Origin: Pseudoruegeria aquimaris
GTDB taxonomy: Bacteria > Pseudomonadota > Alphaproteobacteria > Rhodobacterales > Rhodobacteraceae
Direction of reading: 5' to 3'
Assembly (NCBI RefSeq): GCF_900172235.1
Contig: NZ_FWFQ01000003.1
Location: 124,001-188,000 of the forward strand
DNA: 64,000 nucleotides
Shown here piece by piece: positions 53,012-61,226 of the stretch. Below the pieces are notes generated by a model. That model saw nothing but the letters and a program-made list of their open reading frames with translations, made no database searches and had not been told where the DNA came from. Position numbers and translations under genes: made by a program. How positions within the stretch are numbered: the first letter of the stretch is position 1; every line of letters starts with the position of its first letter.

Positions 53012-53445
53012 CAGAACGGGATCTCCGACTGGCTCGCGATCTCGGCCATCTCGGCGCGGAACGCCTCGACGGTGGTGACGATCAGCCGATGCATGTCGTT
53101 CTGGGTCAGCTGGCCCAGCGGCCGATCCCAGCCGATCCGCTCCATCTCGGGCGCGAGTACGCGCATCACGGCGGGCAGCGCCTGGGTTTCCTCCTCGGTG
53201 AAATCGACCATGCTCAGTCCTTTCTTCGCTTTGCGGGTGAAGGCCGCCTGGCAGCCCATGGAGCAGAACCAGCGGCGGGTTTGGGTGCGGGTTGGGCGCG
53301 GCCGGTGGGGATCGAACCAGCCGAAGCCACGCGTGCGGGATGTGCAGACGGCGCAGAGGACCGGGCGCGGATGCCAGAGGCGATCAAAGCCCGGTCGATC
53401 CGCAGCCTCTGCGGGCGGGGATGAGACTTGCGCGACATGGCTCAC
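53011..53445 (-). CDS. DUF6511-like zinc-binding phage protein
   Basis: 144 residues from a GTG that overlaps the helicase stop (GTGA). Zinc-ribbon cysteines lie in VLCAVCTSR and FCSMGC. The C-terminal half (ALPAVMRVLAPEMERIGWDRPL, MHRLIVTTVEAFRAEM) is helical. Regularly seen beside phage helicase/nuclease genes; role unknown. Confidence 0.65.
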   Translation of the reverse strand: MSHVAQVSSPPAEAADRPGFDRLWHPRPVLCAVCTSRTRGFGWFDPHRPRPTRTQTRRWFCSMGCQAAFTRKAKKGLSMVDFTEEETQALPAVMRVLAPEMERIGWDRPLGQLTQNDMHRLIVTTVEAFRAEMAEIASQSEIPF

Positions 53446-56135
53446 GCCGCCCTCCGTTCCGGCGTGGCGGCGGCCTTGACAAGCTGTCGGATCGCGCGCT
53501 TGTTGAACCGGAAGGAGATCAGCGCCGAGGCGTGGTAGCGGGTGAGCCCGTAATCCTGCCGCTGCTCGGGCGAGAGGTATTGCAGCTGCTTCTCGGTGGG
53601 CGCCTGCCGCAGCCAGGCGCGGGTCTTGAAGGCGCTCTCGTCGCTCTCGTGCGCGTTCAGCCAGTCATCGGCCTGCGCAAGGCAGACCGCCCGCTCGCCT
53701 ATCCCGAGAAGCCGGGGCTGCGCGCCCCGCCGGCCGCCGACCGCATACCAGAGCCCGTCCAGCCAGAAGATGCCGCCCCAGGCCGTGAAGCCCGTGGCCA
53801 TCAGCGCCGCCTCGTCTCCGAAGAGATCGACCCATTGGAAGCTCGACCGCTTCAACAGGTCGATTTCGGTCATGACCACGCTTTCGAGCGGCGGCGCCCC
53901 GTCGCTCAGGAACTCGTATCCACAGATCGGGCATTGGCGGGCTGCGAGCGGGACCGTCGCCTCGCATTCCGGGCAGGTCTTCGTCGGCGCGACGCACGGT
54001 GTCGGATCGCGGCCGTCGAGATCGACGTCCTGCTCCAGCGTGCCGTGGGTCAGGCTCGACGTTCCGAAATCCAGCACCACGCAGTCGGTCTTGACGATGC
54101 CGGGATGTTCCTCGGGGTCGACCGTGCGCAGGCCTCGCCCGACCATCTGGATCATGGTGGATTTGCAGGATGAGGGGCGCAGCAGCACCACGCAGGAGGT
54201 CGGCGGGTGGTCGAAGCCCTCAGTGAGCACCGAGACGTTGACCAGCACGGCGATCTCGCCCGAGGCATAGGCAGCGAGGATGTTGCGGCGCTCGTCGGCG
54301 GAAAGCTCGCCATGGATCAACCCCGCCGGGATGCCCGCCGCGTTAAAGGCCTCGGCAACATGGGCCGCATGGGCAACGGTCGAGCAGAAGACGATGGTGG
54401 GGCGACCGGCGGCTTTCTCTCGCCAGTGGCGGATCACCTCGTCGGTGACCGGCGCGCGGTCCATGATGTCGGCGACCTCGTTCATGTCAAAATCGAGGGC
54501 GGTCTTGCGGACCTTTTGCAGCTGCTCCTGCACGCCCACGTCGATCACGAAGCTGCGCGGCGGCACCAGGTGGCCCGAGGCGATCAGCTCACCCAGCCGG
54601 ACCTGGTCGGCCACGTTGTCGAAGACCTCGCGCAGCCCTTTCCGGTCGCCGCGATTGGGCGTCGCCGTGACGCCGAAGATGCGGGCCTCCGGGTTGGTGT
54701 CGCGGACGCGGTCGACGATACGGCGATAGCTGTCGGCCACCGCGTGATGCGCCTCGTCGATCACCAGCAGGTCGAGCTTCGGCATCGTGGCGAGATTGGA
54801 AGCCCGCGACAGCGTCGGCGCCATGGCGAAGGTGACCTGGCCCGACCAGTCCTTCGTGGCGGCATCGACCACCGAGGTGGTGATGCTGGGATTGACCCGG
54901 CCGAACTTCTCCCGGTTCTGGGCTGTCAGCTCGTCGCGATGGGCCAGAACGCAGGCCTTTGCGCCGCCCGCGACCATTTCACCCGCAACGGCGGACAACA
55001 TGATGGTCTTGCCGGAATTGTGCGTGAGGGTGAAATCCCCCATCAGGTAGCGATGATCGCCATCGACCGTGAATCCGTGGTATTCGCCTTCGCCGACCGG
55101 ATGCACGGTGAACCCGCAGCGCAGGACGTTCTTCTTCTGCTTGCGTGGCGGCGCCTGCTTGCGCAGCACCCGCGTCGGGATCAGGTCGAGGTCGCCCGAA
55201 ATGTGAACACGGGTGTAAATGTTGCCACGAACCTCCTTCTCGGCAGAGGTTGCGAGAAACCCGAGGCTGCGTGCGACAAAGACCACGTCCCGGGCCAGTC
55301 GGGAAGATTTGCTGACGAACTCGAAACAGCGTCCGTTCACCAGGTGCCCATCCGTGTCGAGCAGGCCCGCAAGGATCGCATGGCGAACGTCCCGCGATCC
55401 CAGGCGATAGGCGTCGGGCAGAAACTTCTCGCCGGTGGTCCTTCCGTAAAGTCCGAGCTTGCGCAGTTGGTCGATCAGCGCGTTGTGATGATCGCGGTCA
55501 TCGACGAAAAAATAGGTATTGGCCGCGTTGTCGGGCAGTTGCTCGCATCTGAGCCTCAGGCTCTGTCCGGCGGCGAACTTGTAGAGTGCATCGACGATTT
55601 CCACGTCCGGCGTGGTGATCGACACATTGCGGATGATGCTGCCGTCGCCGAGGATCACGCCAAGCATGTACGGGTCCAGGTCGGGTGTTTCCCTCTCGGG
55701 GAAATCCACGGGCATGCGCAAGAGCTTGTGCAGATGCCGGAAATGGTCAGACGCTGCGAGCCAATCGGCGATGCTGATATCGACAAGCTGACCTTCGCGG
55801 TTGGTCCCGCGTTTGTTGTGCCCTTCATTCGTGCGCACGAGCGTCAGGATGTGACCGAGATTGACCACGAAGGGATCGCCCTTCAGCGGCCGAACCTCGA
55901 ACATCTGGTCCCGGCCACGATGCAGTTCGAGAACATGCCGAGGCGTGCTGCCCGGTCCCATGAGGACATCGCCGACCGCGATGTCTTCCACTGGCCTGAC
56001 GGAACCGTCATGCATGAGGATCAACGTGCCCGGGGCATGGCATCCCGTGGGCGCGACGCCGAGCGTGTTGCCGTGCTTCGAGAGCGCAGCGAGGCTGCGC
56101 TCCACGAAGACTTTCTGGCGGGGACGAAGCCGCAT
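53442..56135 (-). CDS. Superfamily 2 DEAD/DEAH helicase interrupted by an intein
   Basis: 897 residues, of which 342 are an intein. The host protein starts RLRPRQKVFVERSLAAL; Walker A is split as GVAPTG / SGKT. Motif II is LLVIDEAHH, III VTATP, and motif VI is MIQMVGRGLR. A zinc ribbon (CPECEA ... CPICGYEF) and a C-terminal helical part follow. After splicing a 555-residue phage helicase related to UvsW/RAD25-type enzymes is expected. GAGGGG precedes the ATG. Because the P-loop is split, the enzyme is inactive until splicing. Confidence 0.9.
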   Translation of the reverse strand: MRLRPRQKVFVERSLAALSKHGNTLGVAPTGCHAPGTLILMHDGSVRPVEDIAVGDVLMGPGSTPRHVLELHRGRDQMFEVRPLKGDPFVVNLGHILTLVRTNEGHNKRGTNREGQLVDISIADWLAASDHFRHLHKLLRMPVDFPERETPDLDPYMLGVILGDGSIIRNVSITTPDVEIVDALYKFAAGQSLRLRCEQLPDNAANTYFFVDDRDHHNALIDQLRKLGLYGRTTGEKFLPDAYRLGSRDVRHAILAGLLDTDGHLVNGRCFEFVSKSSRLARDVVFVARSLGFLATSAEKEVRGNIYTRVHISGDLDLIPTRVLRKQAPPRKQKKNVLRCGFTVHPVGEGEYHGFTVDGDHRYLMGDFTLTHNSGKTIMLSAVAGEMVAGGAKACVLAHRDELTAQNREKFGRVNPSITTSVVDAATKDWSGQVTFAMAPTLSRASNLATMPKLDLLVIDEAHHAVADSYRRIVDRVRDTNPEARIFGVTATPNRGDRKGLREVFDNVADQVRLGELIASGHLVPPRSFVIDVGVQEQLQKVRKTALDFDMNEVADIMDRAPVTDEVIRHWREKAAGRPTIVFCSTVAHAAHVAEAFNAAGIPAGLIHGELSADERRNILAAYASGEIAVLVNVSVLTEGFDHPPTSCVVLLRPSSCKSTMIQMVGRGLRTVDPEEHPGIVKTDCVVLDFGTSSLTHGTLEQDVDLDGRDPTPCVAPTKTCPECEATVPLAARQCPICGYEFLSDGAPPLESVVMTEIDLLKRSSFQWVDLFGDEAALMATGFTAWGGIFWLDGLWYAVGGRRGAQPRLLGIGERAVCLAQADDWLNAHESDESAFKTRAWLRQAPTEKQLQYLSPEQRQDYGLTRYHASALISFRFNKRAIRQLVKAAATPERRAA
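55017..56042 (-). other. Intein with LAGLIDADG homing endonuclease in the helicase P-loop
   Basis: 342 residues from Cys32 to Asn373 of the precursor. N-terminal splicing block CHAPGTLILMHDGSVRPVEDI; block B NLGHILTLV; endonuclease blocks YMLGVILGDGS and AILAGLLDTDGH; C-terminal block HGFTVDGDHRYLMGDFTLTHN, followed by the +1 Ser. All splice-junction residues (Cys1, His-Asn, Ser+1) are present. Block B has Gly in place of the more usual Thr. The insertion site GPTG/SGKT-like is a known favourite of inteins. Confidence 0.93.
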
Positions 56136-56146
56136 CGGACGCCCCT

Positions 56147-56752
56147 CTACTCAGCCCAGGCCGGACGGCCCGGCACTGCCGGAGCAGTCTGCTGCTGCGG
56201 TGCCGCCGCCGGCTGCGGCGCGGGCGGCGATGGCGGCTGGTAGCCGTGGCCCGCCGTGCCCATGACCTGCGCATAGTCGCGATGGTCGGGCGTGACCGCC
56301 GCGCGGATCTCGTTCTTCTCCTCGCCCATCGCGTCGGTGCCGATGTCGATGCGCGCGACGAACTCCAGCCCGTCGAGATCGGCGAAGCCGTTGATCCGGC
56401 GCGCCGCCTGCGCCTCGGGCGAGGTGTCCTTGTCGGAAATCCCACGCGCCGAGTTCAGCATGCCGCGGACGAGGCTGCGGCCCATGTTGGCCCAGTCCGG
56501 CCCCTTGGGGCTGTACAGCCCGATCAGCGTGAAGATCTTGCGCCGGGCATAGGGGCCCTCGAGCACGGTGAACTCGCCGTTGAGATACACCGCACCGGTG
56601 GAGCCGCGGGTCGCATAGCCCCCGGTCCAGCCCTGCGAGGGATCGTCGAAGCCGCCGGGGCGGATGGTGAGCCGCACCTTGGCGAGGGTGCCCTTGGGGA
56701 TGAGGTTGGCGTTGGATTGCGCGTCATTGAAATCGTTCCAGAGACCGGTCAT
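56147..56752 (-). CDS. Phage DNA-metabolism protein, DUF669/ssDNA-binding-like
   Basis: 201 residues. GTLAKVRLTIRPGG, VYLNGEFTVLEGPYARRKIF and GFADLDGLEFVARIDIG resemble the phage proteins that follow AAA_24 ATPases and are thought to bind single-stranded DNA. The C-terminus is Pro/Gln/Ala rich, as in SSB tails. Assignment by pattern and position, not certain. Confidence 0.5.
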   Translation of the reverse strand: MTGLWNDFNDAQSNANLIPKGTLAKVRLTIRPGGFDDPSQGWTGGYATRGSTGAVYLNGEFTVLEGPYARRKIFTLIGLYSPKGPDWANMGRSLVRGMLNSARGISDKDTSPEAQAARRINGFADLDGLEFVARIDIGTDAMGEEKNEIRAAVTPDHRDYAQVMGTAGHGYQPPSPPAPQPAAAPQQQTAPAVPGRPAWAE

Positions 56753-56766
56753 GGCGTGGGGTCCTT

Positions 56767-57645
56767 TCAGTTGGTGGGATCGGATTGAGGGGTCGCGGCG
56801 GGCGCCGGGATGCGCGGCGCATCGGTGACGAGCGGGCGCGCATCGATCGGCAGCGGCTGGCGGATCTTCTCGATGAGCCGGCCGAGATGCGGCGGCTCGA
56901 GCAGGTCGAGACGACCGGAGCGGTCCTTGGCCGGATAACCCCAGGGGTTCTGGGTCTGGCAGACGAAGACCCGCCGCGGCTCGCCCTGTTGGTCGGGCAA
57001 CGAAGTCAGCGTCAGCACCTCGTCGACGATGCCCGGCAGTTCCAGCCCGGTCTTGGAGCCCTCGATCTGCGGCACGAAGACCTTGCGATTGAAGTCGTCG
57101 AGCTTCTCGTCGAGGATGCCGACGAAGATCACGTTCTTCGCCCGGGTATGTTGGAGATGCGTGAGCCAGCCGATCATCTCGCGCCCGTGCAGCCCGTAGG
57201 CGCCGCGCACGTCGGGCTTGCCGGTCTTGTCCGAATGTGCCTCCGGCTGGCCCTTGCACCACTGGAAGCAGACCCGACCGGCGACGGTGATCGAGTCGAC
57301 GAAGATCGTGTCGTACCTGTCGAGCGCGGCCGGATCGCCGAACTTCACGCAGACCGCGTCATAGTGCGCCCGGCTGTAGGGCTGGTCCTTCCGCAGCGCC
57401 GGGTTGGGGCCGCCGATGAACACCGCGAAGTCGCGGCATTCCCGCCATGTCCGCGGGCGGATCGTGTCGATTGCCAGCCCCTCGATGGCGAGATCGCCGG
57501 CCTCGAGATCGAAGAACAGCGTCGTGCTTGCCTTGAGGGTTCGCAACAGCGTGGTCTTTCCCGCGCCGCTGGCTCCGAAGATCGCGGCCTTCACGCCACG
57601 CATCTCGGCCAGCCGCTCATCTGCGGTGATGATGGGAAGGGTCAT
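56767..57645 (-). CDS. Phage nucleotide-binding AAA protein (PF13479-like)
   Basis: 292 residues from the ATG at 57645, which has a perfect GGAGG and overlaps the upstream stop. P-loop AAIFGASGAGKTTLL, then TLFFDLEAGDLAIEGL and TIFVDSITVAGRVCFQW. RecA-like ATPase common in phage recombination modules next to a DUF669-like protein. Confidence 0.8.
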   Translation of the reverse strand: MTLPIITADERLAEMRGVKAAIFGASGAGKTTLLRTLKASTTLFFDLEAGDLAIEGLAIDTIRPRTWRECRDFAVFIGGPNPALRKDQPYSRAHYDAVCVKFGDPAALDRYDTIFVDSITVAGRVCFQWCKGQPEAHSDKTGKPDVRGAYGLHGREMIGWLTHLQHTRAKNVIFVGILDEKLDDFNRKVFVPQIEGSKTGLELPGIVDEVLTLTSLPDQQGEPRRVFVCQTQNPWGYPAKDRSGRLDLLEPPHLGRLIEKIRQPLPIDARPLVTDAPRIPAPAATPQSDPTN

Positions 57646-58124
57646 GCCGGCACCTCCTGCGGCTTGCACGTTGCAACGGGATCACTGCTGGTCACGGCGG
57701 CGTAGAGCGCGTCCAGTCGATCCGCTTCGGCCAGACACTCGATGCCCTTGCGCCGCATGAAGCGCCGCGCGTCGTCGAGCAGTTCGGGGTCCGCGATGAG
57801 GTCCGGGATGGCGACGTATTCCGCGGCGCTTTCGACGAAATAGGATTTCGAGCGCAGGTCCTTCACCAGGGGCGCGAAGGCCGCGCAGATCTCCGAGAAA
57901 TCCGCCTGACCCGACCCGTCGTCGCGATTGCGCAGGATGCGCTTGACCTCCGAGACGATGCCGGTGCGCAGCATGCGCAACGCGCCTTCCTCGCGCGCCT
58001 GCGAACAGGTCAGCGGAAAGGCCGCCTCCATGATCTCGTCGGCGATCCTGGGCGCGTTGTTGCCAACGCGGGTAGCAACCTCCCAGACGGCGGCGGCAAA
58101 GGCCGCCGATTGACTATTCAGCAT
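57642..58124 (-). CDS. Phage protein of unknown function
   Basis: 160 residues from the ATG at 58124 with AGGAG upstream. Mostly helical: AAFAAAVWEVATRVGNN, ALRMLRTGIVSEVKRILRN, LIADPELLDDARRFMRRKG. Coupled to the ATPase by a 4-bp overlap. No family recognised. Confidence 0.55.
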   Translation of the reverse strand: MLNSQSAAFAAAVWEVATRVGNNAPRIADEIMEAAFPLTCSQAREEGALRMLRTGIVSEVKRILRNRDDGSGQADFSEICAAFAPLVKDLRSKSYFVESAAEYVAIPDLIADPELLDDARRFMRRKGIECLAEADRLDALYAAVTSSDPVATCKPQEVPA

Positions 58125-58887
58125 CGAGCCACTCCTTGATTTTCGTGAAAACGGCAGCGCCGCGGTGGATGGCCCGGGCGTCGAGATGGTGGAACGGGTC
58201 GTCCCGCGCCTCGCGCATGCCCTGCCGGGCGAGAGCGAGGTTCTCGTCCGAAGCCCATTCGGCAAATGCCCGAAACGTGCCGGTCACATGCTGCCAGGCG
58301 GCGCGCTCGGGCGTCGGTGGAACATGGAGGGGATTGCGGCGGCCGGCGGGGCGCTGCGGGCGCATCCCCCGCCTGGCTGCGTCAAGCACCATCTTGCGCA
58401 GAGCGGCGCGCGTCGGCTCCTCGCCCTGCTCGAGGCGCTCGTTCAGAACGCGTCGGACGATGCCGGGCTCGGCTGCCTCGGCGTCACGGATCTGGCGGGC
58501 CTCGTGGATCTGGTCGCGGCGCAGGCCGAGATCGGATGCCGTTGCCTGAAAAGTGTTACCGTTCTCAACACTTTTGGGTCGACCGGAGGCCACGTCACCG
58601 CGGGCCTGCGCGGCATCGTATTCGTCGGCAAGCCGACGCTTGGCACGTGCCTCGATCTCGAGCGCGTGAGCCTGCGCGCGATGGGCGGCCGCGACGAGAT
58701 CGTCATGGGCGCTCTTGGCCCGCTGCAACCGGGCGGCGCGTTTGGCCACGTCGTAGGCAAGGCCCGCCATGTCGCGCGCCTCGAGAACCTCGGCGGCGGT
58801 CTTGGCCCCCGCCAGCGTGCTGGCGGCGCGATCGATCAGGCTGGGAAGGTCCTGGGCCTCGGAGGAAATCGGGGCGATCGCGGTCAT
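58114..58887 (-). CDS. Phage protein of unknown function, coiled-coil N-terminal half
   Basis: 257 residues from the ATG at 58887 (GGAGGG upstream). The Ala/Lys/Arg-rich region MAGLAYDVAKRAARLQRAKS through EIEARAKRRLADEYDAAQ is a probable long helix. TASDLGLRRDQIHEARQIR looks like a helix-turn-helix; a ParB-like or partition role is conceivable. Overlaps both neighbours. Confidence 0.55.
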   Translation of the reverse strand: MTAIAPISSEAQDLPSLIDRAASTLAGAKTAAEVLEARDMAGLAYDVAKRAARLQRAKSAHDDLVAAAHRAQAHALEIEARAKRRLADEYDAAQARGDVASGRPKSVENGNTFQATASDLGLRRDQIHEARQIRDAEAAEPGIVRRVLNERLEQGEEPTRAALRKMVLDAARRGMRPQRPAGRRNPLHVPPTPERAAWQHVTGTFRAFAEWASDENLALARQGMREARDDPFHHLDARAIHRGAAVFTKIKEWLDAE

Positions 58888-59417
58888 TGCGCACCCTCCC
58901 GCGGCAGGATCGCGACCTTCAGCGCGCCGGTCTTCACGGTCCGCGCCGGCTCGAAGCCCTGGCGGATCGCCTCGGGCCATGCCGCGTATTTGCGCTCGGG
59001 CACCTTGTAGGTGACGTCGATGTACTGGCTGGGATCGTCGCCCGCGGCGCGAATGCGCTCGACCATGGCGGCGAGCTGTTCCTGGTCCCAGTCGACGCGC
59101 TTGGGCAGGTCGGCGACCACGGTGAAGTCGCCGTCGTCCAGCCTGACGGTGCCGGTGTCCTTGCCGGCCGTGCGGCGGGCTTCCTCGGCGCGGGTGGCGT
59201 AGCGGATGGTCAGCGCCCCATCGAGACGGGCCTTGGCGGCCTTTGACTGCTTCAGGCGCTCGTCCACCTCGTGCTGCAGGATGGCGAGAAGATCGACGGG
59301 CATCTGAGCGATCTCGTTGGGGTCGAGCCCGGGCAGATCGTCGGGCTTGGGCGCATTGTCAGGGAAAGGCATGAACGGGTCTCCATGATTGGCGAAGTGA
59401 TCGAGAAAGTCGTGCAT
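58884..59417 (-). CDS. Phage protein of unknown function
   Basis: 177 residues. VDLLAILQHEVDERLKQSKAA then VRLDDGDFTVVADLPKRVDWDQEQL and YIDVTYKVPERKYAAWPEAIR. The arrangement suggests a host-nuclease-inhibitor or Gp157-type accessory protein, but no motif decides this. In operon with overlaps at both ends. Confidence 0.55.
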   Translation of the reverse strand: MHDFLDHFANHGDPFMPFPDNAPKPDDLPGLDPNEIAQMPVDLLAILQHEVDERLKQSKAAKARLDGALTIRYATRAEEARRTAGKDTGTVRLDDGDFTVVADLPKRVDWDQEQLAAMVERIRAAGDDPSQYIDVTYKVPERKYAAWPEAIRQGFEPARTVKTGALKVAILPREGAQ

Positions 59418-59761
59418 CAGGCGGCCTCCGGCTCGGCGAGCAGGCGCTCGAGCGGCACGGACGTTGCGCGCGGCTTCGGCCGGGCGATGGCGAGATAGGC
59501 GAAGCGGTCGGGGCCGAGGCGCTCCTGCACGAGATGCACGAGCCCCGCCTCGCAGGCGCGGAAGGCGGCCGAGGCGAGCGCCGCGAGGCGCTGGCGATCC
59601 CTGTCGGGCAGGGTCGACATGCCCGCCATCGTGTCGATCCCGAGAAAACCCTGGTGGTATTCCAGCCGGTCGCCGGGTGCGGCCTGGCCCACCCAGGCGC
59701 AGAACTCGATATCCGTGAGCGGGCGCGCGGCGCGAACAGTGATGAAGGCGGTGTGGGGCAT
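59417..59761 (-). CDS. Small phage protein of unknown function
   Basis: 114 residues from the ATG at 59761 (GGGAGTGA upstream). MPHTAFITVRAARPLTDIEF and LAALASAAFRACEAGLVHLVQERLG. One-base overlap with the next gene. Confidence 0.5.
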   Translation of the reverse strand: MPHTAFITVRAARPLTDIEFCAWVGQAAPGDRLEYHQGFLGIDTMAGMSTLPDRDRQRLAALASAAFRACEAGLVHLVQERLGPDRFAYLAIARPKPRATSVPLERLLAEPEAA

Positions 59762-59785
59762 GACGGTCACTCCCATGTCCTGCCT

Positions 59786-59989
59786 CTACGCATCGCTTCC
59801 GGCAGACGTCCCGGCGGGGCCCGGGGCATCGGTGTAGAGCGCGACAAGCGGCGTTCCGTCCTCGTGTGCGCCTGCCTTCTCGATGCGATAGGTGCGGTGC
59901 CCGCGGAGCACCTCGGGCAGTTCCCAGCGGCGGTAGAGCCCCGGGATGCGGATGAGTTCTCCGGCAGGTGGGCGATGGCGATCCTTCAT
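59786..59989 (-). CDS. Very small phage protein of unknown function
   Basis: 67 residues from the ATG at 59989 with GAGGAA upstream. GELIRIPGLYRRWELPEVLRG and TYRIEKAGAHEDGTPLVALY could form a small beta domain. No family recognised. Confidence 0.45.
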   Translation of the reverse strand: MKDRHRPPAGELIRIPGLYRRWELPEVLRGHRTYRIEKAGAHEDGTPLVALYTDAPGPAGTSAGSDA

Positions 59990-60074
59990 CGGGTCGTTCC
60001 TCGATTGGGCCCGCGACCGTCGCGGACCGTTCGAGAGGGAAAAGCCATCCGGACCCGCCAAACGGGACATGCGC

Positions 60075-60785
60075 TCAGACAAATTCATCGAATGCCTCCC
60101 GCAGCCGCCGCGTGGCCCGCTGATAGCGCTTGCGCGCGGCGGCCTCGGACAGACCAAGCGTTCCGGCCACCTCGCGCTGGGTGAAACCCTCGACCGCTAC
60201 CCGCAGGACGAGATCGGCGTCGCGACCGACGAGCCGTCCGAGATCTCGGCGCAGGAAGATGGCTGCGGCACCTGGAGTCGACGCGGCCAATTCCTCCGCC
60301 TCGACGTTGGCGGCGACCAGCGCCCGGGCGGCCTCGCGGCAATGCGCGCGCAGGGCGTCGCGCTCGACATTGCGCAAGACCGTCGCCGCGATCCGGCTGA
60401 CCCGATCGAGATCGAGTCCACGCAGGGTCTCGGTGGCGCGCGCGAGGACTTCGGAGGATACCTCGTCGGGGCGACCGGACTTGCGCCACGAGAGCCGCCG
60501 ACGCACCGCGTCGAGCCCCGGCCAGAGCGCAAGCAGCGCGAGCGTCACCGCGCCGTCGGAAGTGAGGTCATCGCCTTGCGCCGCGGCCACCAGGGCCCAG
60601 AGGATGCGGTTTTTCCGCTCGGCGCAGCCCGCGCGCGCGTGCAGCATGTCGAGAAGCGCCGCCGGGTCGGTAAAGCGCCCGAGCGCGGGATCGCGGTGCC
60701 GCAGGGTCTCGAAAGATTTCTGGAAACTCAGGGTATTGGTCGTCATCACGAGGCTGTCGTGGATCTCGTGCCATTCGAAGGACAT
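60075..60785 (-). CDS. Sigma-factor-like phage regulator
   Basis: 236 residues. The C-terminal 40 residues (GFTQREVAGTLGLSEAAARKRY then QRATRRLREAF) match sigma-70 region 4.2-type helix-turn-helix. The middle (TVLRNVERDALRAHCREAARAL) is helical. It heads the replication module and may direct or modulate early phage transcription. Confidence 0.65.
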   Translation of the reverse strand: MSFEWHEIHDSLVMTTNTLSFQKSFETLRHRDPALGRFTDPAALLDMLHARAGCAERKNRILWALVAAAQGDDLTSDGAVTLALLALWPGLDAVRRRLSWRKSGRPDEVSSEVLARATETLRGLDLDRVSRIAATVLRNVERDALRAHCREAARALVAANVEAEELAASTPGAAAIFLRRDLGRLVGRDADLVLRVAVEGFTQREVAGTLGLSEAAARKRYQRATRRLREAFDEFV

Positions 60786-60884
60786 CGGACGTCTGCCTTT
60801 CGGCCAGGCGTCGGGCGCCTTCTCGTGGCCAGGTCAGGACGTCGCGCGTCTCTTCGATTGCGGGGATGAGAGGGGGCGCCCGCG

Positions 60885-61133
60885 TCAGAGCGCGGGCGAC
60901 GGCGCCTTGTTCAGCGTGCCACAGCCACGGCAGGTGGCGACGGCGGGCAGGCTCACGAAATATTCGTGGCCCCGGGCAAAGCGCAGGTGCAGCTGGCCGC
61001 CCCGGCGGATGCCGAGCAGCTTGTCGCAGCGCGTGCAGCGCCATTCAGTGTGGGAGTGATCGGGATTGCCGGCCGCGCGGCGCGCCTGGCCGGTCGGGTG
61101 CGCGTGTCCGCGCTGAAAGTGGGGAGTCGGCAT
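60885..61133 (-). CDS. Com-like zinc-ribbon protein
   Basis: 82 residues. Two Cys pairs, WRCTRCDKLLGI and ATCRGCGTLN, frame a short beta region as in phage Mu Com-type translational activators. The His-rich N-terminus is not conserved in that family. First gene of the minus-strand phage operon. Confidence 0.6.
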   Translation of the reverse strand: MPTPHFQRGHAHPTGQARRAAGNPDHSHTEWRCTRCDKLLGIRRGGQLHLRFARGHEYFVSLPAVATCRGCGTLNKAPSPAL

Positions 61134-61226
61134 GGAAATGCTCCTCTTGCTGAGTGAGCACTCCTCATGAACGTCAGAATCGGAGTTTGTCAGAACCCCG
61201 AACAGGAGCCGGATCGGAGTTGGCCG

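Noticed and set aside
54207-56243. 678-codon plus-strand frame opposite the helicase and intein
   Set aside because: Antisense shadow; low-complexity, basic composition and no ribosome site, whereas the minus strand encodes a complete helicase with intein.
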